Shown piece by piece: positions 1 to 10,958 of a DNA stretch of 64,000 nucleotides. Where the stretch lies: NCBI RefSeq assembly GCF_947507565.1, contig NC_089186.1:2356001-2420000 (forward strand), given 5' to 3'. The notes below the pieces were generated by a model. The model was not told where the DNA came from and did no database searches. It was given only the letters and a program-made list of their open reading frames with translations. This DNA comes from Oscarella lobularis. Its lineage: Eukaryota; Porifera; Homoscleromorpha; Homosclerophorida; Oscarellidae. Each line of letters begins with the position of its first letter. The stretch's first letter is position 1. A program made the translations under genes and the position numbers.

Positions 1-1907
1 GCCCAACCCACATTCCACAGCGCACATGGGCTCTTCTTTCAAAAGTCCAATACAATGTTCAATCTCATTCTTCCAATTCGAAAGGGAGACGAGATGACGT
101 CAGAAGAGAGTCTTCTAGAAGAAGGCCAATTCTGGTGCGCGTTTGCCAAGGCTTCATTAAGAACGCTTCTGTCTCACGTGACGTCACTAATTCCATTTAT
201 GATAATATTCAATTTAATCGGTTTTGAAGAAAAGGCGGGAATCGAAGTGAGTTTCCAGATGAAACGAGTCGCCAGAGAACTTCAGAAATTATTTGGCAAT
301 ACGTTTAATATTGAAATTGATCACGTGATCGAAATGGATTGCAGTAAGAGCAATTCGGTTCGCATGAACGACTGTCGTCAGAAACTCAAGAAAATTCGTG
401 AAAAAATGCTAGAGGTAATGATTGAATAATCTAATAATAACTTTTGACACATTTTGGTTTTCACAGGCAGCAGATGGCGTTCCGAAATTGTGCCACGAAA
501 TTGAGAAGCATCTCTCTATTCCGGACGAAGAGAGAGAACATCCATTGGCCTATTTTCTGACAACTGAAGAATTCCAGAAGTGGATTGCTCAAGAGGTCAA
601 ACTTGTTCTAAACGAGGACGAGAAAAAAGTGGCAGTTGAATATCTTGACTCGTCCGGATTAGTGAGTAATTACTATTAGTTTTCACTAATTAATTAATAT
701 TTTTTAGATTATTAATCTTGGTCGTCGCATTTGTGTTCGACCTCAGTGGCTGTGTCATAATGTAATCGGTCCGCTTCTCGCTCCTCCCTGGTTTCCAGTC
801 GCCATGCAAACCGGGAAATCGGGGAAGGCGTCAAAGAGCGACATTGAATCAGCTCTGACGGCATTTGAAGACGACCTCATACAAAAGGACCGTCCATCTG
901 CATTCGTTGTGAAGGCTGACGTTGCAATTGACGTTCTTCGCTATTTGGATCTGTGCATTGAACTGGAAGACGCGCCTGGAATGTATCAGATTCCCGCTCT
1001 TCTCGACGATTCAATTCCTCCCGCCGCCTGGGTTAAAGATTTGACGTTGGACGTGTATCGCGGCCTAAGATACGAGTGCGATAAGCCGATTGATATAATC
1101 TCACCGTCGTTGTTCGTCGTTCTTCAATGTCGTGTCTCTCAGCTGGCCAAAACGAGACGCGAGCTTTGGAAGAACGGCATCAAATTAGTGAGGATCGTCG
1201 GCAATAAAGAAATCGAGTGTCTCATCCAATTGGGACTAAAGAAGGGACGTCATTGCATCGACGTCATCCTTCGTTGGTCCAGCAAAGTCGTTGAATGTGA
1301 GGCAGTTGCGAAGGACTTCTTTGACGAGCTGAAGTCGATGATCGCTGAAGCGTGCGATGATAAGAGTTCGGGGGTTATTCTGAACTGGTTCTATTTAGAC
1401 AGTTCTCATCTTCAACAACTTGATGAAGATCCGGCCATTTATTCTTCCAGTGAAGTCGATCAGAAAGTTAGGGAAAAGTCTCTAGAAGACAAAATATTTT
1501 CCACTCGACCAGAAAGCAGTCATCGTTCTTCTGTCAGAGATTTGGTGATCATTTCCGGCTTCACTTCAGGTATGCCTTTTTACCTCTTCCTAATACGTCT
1601 AATTGCATGTCTTTTAGATTCTTTTCCTGCTGATGACGCTCTGATATCAGATCAGTTAGTCAGAGCCTGCGCTCTCCTCAACGGATCCTTATGGGAGAAT
1701 CTTGGAGCCTGTCTTATCAGCTCAGACAATCTTCAATACATTCGCGAGCACTTTGGTCACAACATTGCTCGCATGATCGAAGTGTTGAAATTGTGGAACA
1801 GAACAGAATCACCCACAGTGGGTCAGCTTCTAGGATGGTTTGAGGAGTTTGAAGTGAACCGAAGCGCAATTAAGTTGAAATATGAATCGCTGTGTCGCCG
1901 TAAATAA
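1..1907 (+). CDS. ROCO protein copy A (Roc-COR-Death part), 5' cut by window edge
   Basis: This is the C-terminal part of an ankyrin-Roc-COR-Death protein; the window begins inside the Roc GTPase domain just after the switch II region (the matching point in copy B is about 5406). Exons are about 1-414, 468-662, 708-1569 and 1619-1907, with GT-AG introns of 45-55 bases. The product covers the end of Roc, a long COR-like region, and a last exon that reads as a Death domain (about residues from 1640 on; conserved aromatic and charged helices, ending in a Trp-Phe-rich helix). The reading frame is open across all four exons. DAPK-type proteins have the same ankyrin-Roc-COR-Death order behind a kinase, and ROCO proteins are scaffold GTPases. 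Close tandem copy B lies downstream and shares near-identical DNA over the Roc exon, so the duplication is young. Function is inferred from architecture only. Confidence 0.8.
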
Positions 1908-1989
1908 TTGTCTTATTAATTGTTTTTATTTTCTTTTTCGGAGTTGCTGGCTGGCTTGGACGTTGCAGAACCTTTTGTGTAATTTTTTT

Positions 1990-2360
1990 GTTTGTCATTG
2001 TTTATCTTTAGGAGGCGAAATTGAATGGAAAACATGAAAATCGGTGTGCTCAATTAAATGAATATATGCAGGTTATTTAGCGCGCTTTGGCTCATTTTCA
2101 TCTTTTGAGTTTTCCGCATGCCTGCGTTTTCTTTCGATTTTGACAAAAAAAACGACGTTCAAGCAGAAACAGACGTGACGACGAGAAGAACTGCCAACGG
2201 AAGTACACGTCAGAAGGTGAGGCCTCCTGAGGGGAAACGACCTCTCATTCACGACATTAGGAAGAAGTCCCATTGACAAAATCGGATTTCAACAAAGCAA
2301 AACCAACCGAATCGATGGACGCTTTCACGAAGAACGCGTAAGATTCTCACACGAGAGCCT
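1990..2360 (+). pseudogene. relic of the 5' end and first exon of the PH-FYVE gene
   Basis: This stretch after ROCO copy A aligns by eye with 7400-7750, the sequence after ROCO copy B that leads into exon 1 of the PH-FYVE gene. Shared blocks include a segment around ATGCAGGTTATTTAGCGCGC, another around CTGCCAACGGAAGTAC, and the exon end with its GCGTAAG donor. The relic has in-frame stop codons where the working copy is open, and nothing of the later exons follows. It was carried along when ROCO plus the start of its neighbour were duplicated in tandem. There is no sign that it encodes protein. Confidence 0.7.
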
Positions 2361-2451
2361 AATTTGTGTTTGAAGCTCGAAGAATCTCATCATAGACGCT
2401 ATACGATGAAAGGAGGAGAATGAGAGGCGTCATTGGCCGTATAACAAGTGC

Positions 2452-3013
2452 ATGTTCTTGACGAAAGCGCAGCAGTATCGTCGATTGAAGCAGGAGTGGC
2501 CAACGAACGTCGTATTAGGTCGATCGTTGATCGAGGGTCTTGGGCTCTTTTCCAAACGCGATATCGAGAAAGTAGGACTCCCCACGCACATAGCTCTCAC
2601 TTCTCCATACAAATCTCCCATAATACATAGCATACGATGGTTATTGAGTACAAGGGATTAATTATTCGAAACGAAGTGGCAAATCGACGCGAAAAGATTT
2701 ACGACGATCAGGTTCGCTATTTATGACGTCGCTTGTTGTTTTTTTGACGTCATAATAAATAAATAGAGACGCGGTTGTTATATGTTTCGTATCGATTCGG
2801 AGCAAGTGATCGATGCGACGATGCACGGCGGATTGGCAAGGTAACAACGTCTTTTCCTCTTCTCTCTCTCTTCGCGTTTCCTTTCTATATCGATATCTGT
2901 TTTTCCCTATGTAGATACATCAATCATTCGATTACAAGTTCGAGTTTGAAACGGAAGGAAGTAAGATTTCGTGCAATTGCGGCGCTTCGTGCTGTCGAAA
3001 GTGGATGAACTAA
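2452..3013 (+). pseudogene. KMT2C/D-type SET domain fragment with an internal deletion
   Basis: Four exon-like pieces (about 2452-2571, 2631-2711, 2767-2840, 2915-3013) with plausible GT-AG introns read as the C-terminal SET domain of an MLL3/4-type histone H3K4 methyltransferase. Recognisable steps are YRRLKQEW, GLGLFSKRDIEK, HTMVIEYKG, IIRNEVANRREKIYDDQ, GCYMFRIDSEQVIDAT, GGLARYINHS, then in another frame DYKFEFE and the post-SET CNCGASCCRKWMN with its stop. The segment of about 35 residues that normally follows NHS (the NHSCxPN loop and the GEEL-YDY region) is missing and the frame changes at that joint. This would destroy cofactor binding and catalysis. No upstream KMT2 sequence (FYR, PHD) is present, so this is a fragment, not a gene. 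Confidence 0.75.
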
Positions 3014-3489
3014 AAAGTTGGAAGTTTTACGCGTGACTTGTGACTTGAGATGTTTTTCTATTGTCCCCGCACTAACGCTAATAACCGAAAATACATTTTT
3101 TGTACATAAGAACACCAATAACGCTGAAAAAATAAGTTGAATCTTTTTCTTGAGACTGAATGGAAGCGAAGGAAAAGACGAATTGGTAATATTGACATAC
3201 ATGCGGTTTTACAGTTGATTTGAATTGTGTAATTATTTTTATTCCAGATCTGTGACGTCCCTGTGTTAGTCACGTGATTTAGTACGCCGAGTGCGCATGC
3301 GTTTGTTATTCGCTATGACTTCGTCCTTCTCTTCGTCGCATAAAGGCGCCAAGCGACGTGTAAGTCGAGGCTGAGTAGTGTGATCGAATGAACCGAAAAC
3401 GAATTCGTAGAATGACCGACTCACGACGAAAAACGTTGTTATTCATTAATTAGTTGGCTGATTGTTGTTGGCAGAAACGCAATCCGAGA
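3014..3489. other. intergenic, 5' flank of ROCO copy B
   Basis: No open frame here resembles a protein. The stretch presumably holds the promoter and 5' untranslated region of ROCO copy B. A possible 5' exon lies near 3389-3430, with an acceptor TTGGCAG just before the first coding exon, but an ATG there does not read in frame into exon 2. Confidence 0.4.
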
Positions 3490-6400
3490 ATGATCTCGTC
3501 CAAGATCACACGATTGATCAAGATACTCGCGAAGAAGGAAAATTGGAATGAAATGAGGAGTTTTCTTTCTACAGAAAAAGGATTTCGATCTGATCAGGTA
3601 TGGAATGGTCGCGTTTTTCATCGCGCTGCACAATATTGTATTCTCCTTTTCGTTAGTACAAATATGACTTCTCATTAATTCACTATGTGGCGGGAAGAGA
3701 GTTTGATTCGGCGGAGGAAGCCGATAATTGGCTCAGTTATGCGATTGTGCAAAAGAATGAAGACATTGAAGAGGAATCAGACGTGGTATTAATACGTTTT
3801 GGATTGGTAAATTAATTGATGCGTGGATGCAGTATAGACTCCGCCCACTTCACTGTGCGTGTCAGTGGGGAAATATTTTTGGCGTTGAATGGCTCGTCAC
3901 TCACGGTGCAAATATCAACGTGAAAGACTATCCCGTATGACTTGGAATTGATTTCATATGGTTTCACTCATCACTCTTTATTAGGATGGACGTACGCCAT
4001 ATTCTTTTGCCTGTGCAAGTTCCGTTGACACAATGAAGAAAATGGTCTATCTCAAAGAACATGGCTACATTTTGTCACCATCTGATATTGTAACAGAATT
4101 GATATCAACCCTCTCGCAACAATAACTTTTGATTTATAGGTTTGGGGAGCTGAAAATCAATTTTCGTCATCTGAAAAAGCAAATGAGATTTTTAATTATC
4201 TTGTTAATGAAAAAGGATTGAGTGTCAATGCTATTGAAAAAAAGGTGATACATGATGTGCTTTTTTTGCTACATGTGCAATATTTGTAATAGTATGGCTT
4301 CACTCCTCTGCATCGTGCCTGCAAGAATGGAAGCATTTTTGGAATGAAATGGCTTGTGGAACACAAGGCTGATATCAATAGCTTCGACATGGTTAGAAGA
4401 TTTCACTTGTGATACTTTTATTCTTATTTCATCTTCAGGATGGCACAACGCCTTTTATGTGGGCGTGTTTCAGTTCCAGCAATCGTTTAGCAAAAGTTCG
4501 CTACTTGGGTGAAAAAGGAGCAAACTGTCAAGCAAAAGATGACGTGAGATGTTGTTTATTTGCTACAAATTCAACAAATCGCCGTCTTTTTTATTCAGGA
4601 AGGGAGAACGGCTTTGTTTCATGCCACCATCCCCTCAGAGTGTGAAGATGACGAAGTGAAAGATGTTCTTCGATATCTTGTCATTGAGAAAGGCATTGAT
4701 ATCAATTCTGTTGATAAGGTCGCATTCTTACGATATTTATTATTTTATATTTTATATTTTTAGGAGGGAAGGACAGCCTTATTGTACGCATGTGATCATC
4801 CTTCTTTCCTTGTCATTCAGCAACTAATTGAATTAGGAGCTGATGTCTCTGTCAGAAATAAGGTTAGTCAGAATTCTCATTTCTCAATCGTTCTCTATTC
4901 AAATCTTTTTGTAGAACAAACAAAATTCATTGCATATGGTTGCTGAAAGCTTTTCAAGATTAGACGCATCAGTTATTGATCTATTGATTAAGAAGGGTGT
5001 TGACGTCACGTGTCAAGATCAGGTGACGTGATTTTCTGGTAAATTAGAGAGAATCTATAAACGTAAATTTAAGGACGGAAAGACGCCTTATGAGGTGGCA
5101 GTTGATGGTGAAAGAAGAGCTCTCCTTCGACAGCATTACGTACGTCATCATTTTGATTCAGTTCCCGTATGTATTTATTTTAATAGGACGCCGCTCGATT
5201 TTCCGTTCTTCAACGAGAAACGGTTTGTCCAGATTCAATTAAATTCTGCGTAGTTGGCAAAGAAATGGCGGGTAAAACGACGTACGTGAATTCTCTTCTT
5301 CAACTCAATCAACCTCCACCCAAAGAAAAAGATCGTACACCGGGTGTCGATATTCATAATTGTGAAAATGAGGAAATTGGCAAAGGATCGTGGTGGGACT
5401 TTGGTGCCCAACCCACATTCCACAGCGCACATGGACTCTTCTTTCAAAAGTCCAATACAATGTTTAATCTCATTCTTCCAATTCGAAAGGGAGACGAGAT
5501 GACGTCAGAAAAGGGTCTTCTAGAAGAAGGCCAATTCTGGTGCGCGTTTGCCAAGGCTTCATTAAGAATGCTTCTCTCTCACGTGACGTCACTAATTCCA
5601 TTTATGATAATATTCAATTTAATCGGTTTTGAAGAAAAGGCGGGAATCGAAGTGAGTTTCCAGATGAAACGAGTCGCCAGAGAACTTCAGAAATTATTTG
5701 GCAATACGTTTAATATTGAAATTGATCACGTGATCGAAATGGATTGCAGTAAGAGCACTTCGGTTCGCATGGACGACTGTCGCCAGAAACTCAAGAAAAT
5801 TCGTGAAAAAATGCTAGAGGTAATAACTCAATAATCTAAAAATGACTTTTTGACACATTTTGGTTTTCACAGGCAGCAGATGGCGTTCCGAAATTATGCC
5901 ACGAAATTGAGAAGCATCTCTCTATTCCGGACGAAGAGAGAGAACATTCATTGGCCTATTTCCTGACGACTGAAGAATTCCAGAAGTGGATTGCTCAAGA
6001 GATCAAACTCGTTCTAAACGAGGACGAGAAAAAAGTGGCAGTTGAATATCTTGACTCGTCCGGATTAGTAAGTAATTACTATTTGTTTTGGACTGATTAA
6101 TAATATATTCATATAGATTATTAATCTTGGTCGTCGCATTTGTGTTCGACCTCAGTGGCTATGTCATAATGTAATCGGTCCTCTTCTCGCTCCTCCCTGG
6201 TTTCCAGTCGCCATGCAGACGGGGAAATCGGGAAAGGCGTCAAAGAGCGACATTGAATCAGCTCTGACAGCATTTGAAGACGACCTCATACACAAGGGCC
6301 GTCCATCTGCATTCGTTGTGAAGCCCGACGTTGCAATTGAAGTTCTTCGCTATTTGGATCTGTGCATTCCCCTCGAAGGAGGAATGTATCAGATTCCCGC

Positions 6401-7316
6401 TCTTCTCGACGATTCAATTCCTCCCGCCGTCTGGGTTAAAGACGCGACGCTGGACGTGTATCGCGGCCAAAGATACGAGTGCCTCCATTGCGTTGACATC
6501 ATCTCACCCTCATCATTTGTCATTCTTCAATGTCGTTGCTCTCGTCTGACGAACACAAGTGAAGAGCTTTGGAAGGACGGCATCAAATTAGTGAGGATCA
6601 TTGGCAAGAAAATAATTGAGTGTCTAATCCAATTGGGACTCAAGAAAGGACGTCATTGCATTGACGTCATTCTTCGTTGGTCCAGCAAAGTCAAATGTGA
6701 CGTCGAGGCGAAGGAATTCTTCAACGAACTGAAATCAATGATAGCTGAAGCGTGCGACGAAAGAAGTCCGGGAGTTATTCTCAATTGGTTTTATTTAGAC
6801 ACTTCTCATCTTCAACGACTTGATGATGATCCTGCTATTTATTCATCAAATGATGTCGACCATAAAGTCAATGAAAAGACTCTCGATGACTTCTTGTTTT
6901 CCACTCGCCCAGAAAGACGTCATCGTTCTTCAGTCAGAGATTTAGTAATCATATCCGGTTTCACTTCAGGTATTTAGTAGTCGCGAGTATCTTTTTTCTT
7001 CTCTTTAATTAAAAGTTTTTATTCAGCTTCTTTTCCTACTGATGAAGCTCAGGTGTCTGACGATCTCATCAAAGCCTGCGCTCTCGCCAAAGGATCGTTG
7101 TGGCAAAATCTCGGCGTCTCTCTTATCAAAGAAGACGATCTTCACTACATTCGCGAGAAGTTTGATCACAACTACGCTCGCATGGTCGAAGTGTTGAAGT
7201 TGTGGAATAAGGCAGAGTCACCTATAGTGGGCCAGCTCCTAGGATGGTTTGAGGAGTTTGGAGTGAACCGTATCTCTATCAAATCGAAATATGAATCACT
7301 GTGTGGACGTAAGTAG
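3490..7316 (+). CDS. ankyrin-Roc-COR-Death protein (ROCO copy B), apparently complete
   Basis: A many-exon gene. The N-terminal half is a row of ankyrin repeats, each on its own exon, typically opening DG-x-TP or EGRTA (exons near 3835, 3985, 4294, 4440, 4602, 4765, 4918, 5074). A Roc GTPase domain follows, with P-loop VVGKEMAGKTT at about 5244-5280 and a WDFGAQ switch II-like motif near 5395. Then come a COR-like region (exons from 5264 to 6969) and a Death domain exon (about 7027-7316). The start at 3490 is the first ATG in frame with the conserved exon; an upstream coding exon cannot be excluded. The order matches DAPK-family proteins without the kinase, suggesting a GTP-regulated scaffold that signals through homotypic Death interactions, possibly in cell-death or innate responses. 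Substrate and partner are unknown. The next gene (PH-FYVE) is on the same strand 330 bases on. Confidence 0.8.
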
Positions 7317-7646
7317 ACATCATCTTTTTTTTTATATTTTTTTGTTTTCTGGCTGGCTTGGACGTTGCAGACTTTTTAAAGTCTTATTTTTATACGTTTT
7401 TATCTTTAGAAGACGAAGTTCAGTGAGACGAATGGAAACATGAAAAATCTGTGTGCTCAATTAAATGAATCAATGCAGGTTATTTAGCGCGCTTTTGCTC
7501 ATTTCGCTTCTTCGCGTTTTCGTTCGATTTTTGATACAAGAGAGGGTGATGTTCAAGCGGAAATCGACGCGAGGACAAGACAAACTGCCAACGGAAGTAC
7601 GCATCAGCAAGGTGAGGCCTCATCGAGAGGAACACGAGCCAAAAAC

Positions 7647-10347
7647 ATGGAATCCCACCTCCAGGAAGAAATCCCATTGGCTCAATCCGACTTCAACCAA
7701 TCGAAAATCGCCGAAATACAAGGCCGCTTCCAGGGAGGATGCGTAAGCTTCTCGCGGGGGTCCCCATTCGTGGAAAAAAATGGAAGCTTGTGCATTTCCG
7801 CACAGACGCTCCTAGTTCCGGGCCGAATTTTCATCCGCGAAGGAACCCTACTCAAAGTCTGTCGCCGCGGTCCAAAGCCACGACACTTCTTCCTCTTCAA
7901 CGACGTTTTGGTAAGAAAAGAACGAGTGGGCGTGGCCCGATTAGAAAATGTCTTTATTATAGGTTTATGGGACGGTATTGTCACGTGGTCATTACGCTCA
8001 GCAACACGTGCTCACTTTGGATCAGATGTCCGTTTCATCTGAGTGTCATTTTATGCCTCAGGTCTATTCCATAGACGAAAGTCAAATCGATGAGCATTTG
8101 GGTAGGAAAATAAATAATGTTTAATTCATTAATTAATTTATTTATTGGGTTATTTATAGATACTGATAATGCTTTTCAAATTAATCACACCAATAAATCG
8201 TTTCACGTTTTCGCGCCGAATTTGAGCGACAAGAACAATTGGCTATCCAATTTGAAAAAATTCATGGCAAAAGCGCAAAAAGGCCAAGGTCAAGAATTAA
8301 TTAAAACTATAAATCTTTTTAATTAATTAATTAATAATTTTAGAAAATATCCAACTTGTGACTCGCGCTGTTTGGGTCCCGGACGGAAAAGTCACGGAAT
8401 GCATGGTCTGTCGAAAAGCGAAATTCTCAACATTCAATAGAAAGGTACACATACCTAAAAATCGATTCTAATAATTAATCTTTTTATTTTAGCATCACTG
8501 TCGCAATTGTGGCAAAGTCGTCTGCTCCGCGTGTTCAAGTCACAAAGTCGATCTTGTCGTCTTCCAAGGCAAGACGCCGAAACCGGGCGACGAACGTCTC
8601 GAACGCGTCTGCAACGAATGCTACAACTCGCTCGAGAAAAAATCAACCAACACAAAAGGCAAGATAAATAAATAAATAACGATTAACGCTTCTATTTTCT
8701 CTGGGGGACACGTGTAGCAGAAGACGTTACTTCTCCTAAATCGATTACAATCGTGGATGCGAGACCCATGGCTTCATCCAAGGTAATGATTGCATAGTTA
8801 GGGAGGGGGGCATTGAGTGGGATTCTATTGCGATTTCGTTGCCGTATGGTCGCCTAATTAGGAGGGGGAGGAAGTCCGGCTTCCCGGAATTTATTTTTTA
8901 TAGAAACCCGATCGTCCTCCGCCGCCCGCCGCTTCCGCCTCCGCCTCCGCTGATGACGTCAAGACGGGTGCGTCTTTGAAATTGAATTTGAGGTCTAAAT
9001 ATATTTGGTGGATAGGAAAGGGAGTCGATGATTCGGGTGATGACGTCACTTCGTCGGATTCCGACGATTCCGATCGATTGGACGACGATGATAGGGAGGA
9101 GTTGAAGACGACGCGTCGAGCGTCGCTTCTCGGCGGAACGTCATGGGAACCAAGTACGTATTCAAAATAAATATATATGCTTTTATTTTTTATTGGTTTT
9201 TAGGTGGGGAGGGTGAGACGATTCCACGCGCTCCTCCGCGAAAGAAGAAACAGGCGAAAGAGGAACAGGTAATAAGAGGGTGGGGGACAAATTATTGATT
9301 CAATAACGAAATTAACGTTCTCAGGAGGACGACGCGAGGATTTGCGTCAAATGCGATAAGAAGGTTATTTTAGGATGGGGAATGACGTAGATTTACTAAT
9401 TTTGGAGTGTAGCTCAAAATCGGTGAATTCGGATTTCTCGACAAGAATTGCTACTGCAAGGAACACTTCAAGGCGAAATACGAAGAAATGCAAGAAGATA
9501 AACCAGCTGAAAAACCCGTCCCCAAACCGCGACGCCGAAAGGAAAAATCCGAAGGGGGAGACGAAGAAAACGAGTAAGTGCACTCGTAGTCAGCGTGTTT
9601 ATTGTTTAGAGAAGTCGCGTTCCCTCAGGCGTCCCGGCGATAGAATTGCTGATGAGGAGGCGGAGGAGGATAATAGTGTTAGCCAGGGCGGCGAAGACGA
9701 GCGGAAGCCCACGGCTGGACGCCTACGCAAGCCAAATCGATTCAAGGTGAAGAAAGTAGAGGAGGAGGAGAACGTCGAGGAAAAAGAGGTAAGTGGGGAT
9801 TTTTCAGGGTTTTTTTTTTGAGAGAGAGAGTTTTGATGAGGTGGTTACTGAGACTGGGGAGTCAGATGAGAAACCTAAGGAGTCCTCTGAGGGAAATCTT
9901 TTGCTGGAAGTGAGGAAATCATTTCTCGTGATTTTTTGTTCTTAGAGTATTGGCTATATATATAGGTGGCTCCTGAGACTGGCAAGTCGGAACCCGCGCA
10001 GTCGGCTGTTGACGAATTGTATGCATTTTCAGAGTCGATGCCCCCGTGTTGTTTTTTCAGGTGTTTCCCTTAGGCTGAGTATGAATGAAACGGATGCGGC
10101 GGCGCTGAATCAGCCGCCGAGTCAGCCTCTCGTGTCTTTGGAGACCGATCCCGTGCTTTTGGGCATCTCTTCCGAGCCTCTGGTCCCCGATTCGTCGACG
10201 CCGACACCGACGCTCGAAGACGGCAGCGAAAGTCCAAAGAAAGGTCGACGAAAAAAGACGAAATTCAAGTACGCGATTTAAATTCACTAATATTTCTACA
10301 TAAATTTTTTCTTTCGAAGGTCCAAACTCAAAGAAGCGACGGACTAA
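7647..10347 (+). CDS. PH-FYVE protein (phafin/PLEKHF type) with long C-terminal tail
   Basis: Exon 1 (7647-7741) encodes a short helix like that of phafins (SKIAEIQGRF) and ends at a GTAAG donor; exon 2 resumes at TLLVPGRIFIREG. A PH domain follows (KPRHFFLFNDVLVYG, then NKSFHVFAPNLSDKNNW near 8180-8240). A FYVE zinc finger lies at about 8390-8630, with CMVC, the basic RKHHCRNCG motif, CSAC and CNEC, which in the family binds PI3P on endosomes. Vertebrate phafins stop soon after FYVE. Here in-frame exons continue for about 1.7 kb with acidic, Ser- and Pro-rich sequence, including CVKC..CYCKEHF (about 9340-9450, half-LIM-like) and Lys/Glu-rich blocks, to a stop at 10345-10347. The start is supported by homology to the phafin N-terminus. 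The FYVE part is firm; the exon set of the tail is less certain, and part of it could be alternative. Confidence 0.8.
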
Positions 10348-10958
10348 ACTAGATTAGACTACTTTTCTCCTCTTCGTTTTCGTGTAACCGTGACAACAGT
10401 TCGTCTCCGCGCAGGCGCACTCGACTCTCGAAGGTGACCTGACTGCGTCACAAGTTCTCTCTCCCACTTCCGTGCAACGTCATGCCGAAACGAGATCGCG
10501 GTGGGAGTGTCGCGAGTCGGCGGCTTTCTTCCTAAGCGCTAACAACACCTTGTTGACATTACGTCTAATGGCACCAGCCCACAAATCGTTCGCCAATTGG
10601 ATAAGAAGCATATCCACGACGACAATCGACGCGACTCATCTCACGTGCCACGTCTAATTCAATTATTTTATTTTCGTTCTCATATTGACAACAACTCTCG
10701 CTGGCTGTCCTCCCCATTTAGTCGATCGGAATCCCTACGCAGCGGATCGGAAAGTAAGTAGCTCTCCTAGCAGCGCACCGAAAAAACGCTCGAAAAGAAA
10801 ACGCGACGTCAAAACGCCGTCTCATCCACGCGCGCGCGCAAACGAGCTAAAAACCCGTCTCTTTCTTCCCCCCAGACGCGACAAACAACCCCTGTCGACT
10901 CGTCCTCACCGCGCCGATCATCCAAACGCGCCCCGAACGCTCGCTTCTCACGCCTACG
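10348..10958. other. 5' region of the GLI gene
   Basis: No protein-like frame is evident. The sequence is rich in CpG and short open frames. A GTAAGTAG donor near 10751 suggests a 5' untranslated or short upstream exon spliced into the large GLI exon. Promoter elements could not be identified by eye. Confidence 0.4.
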
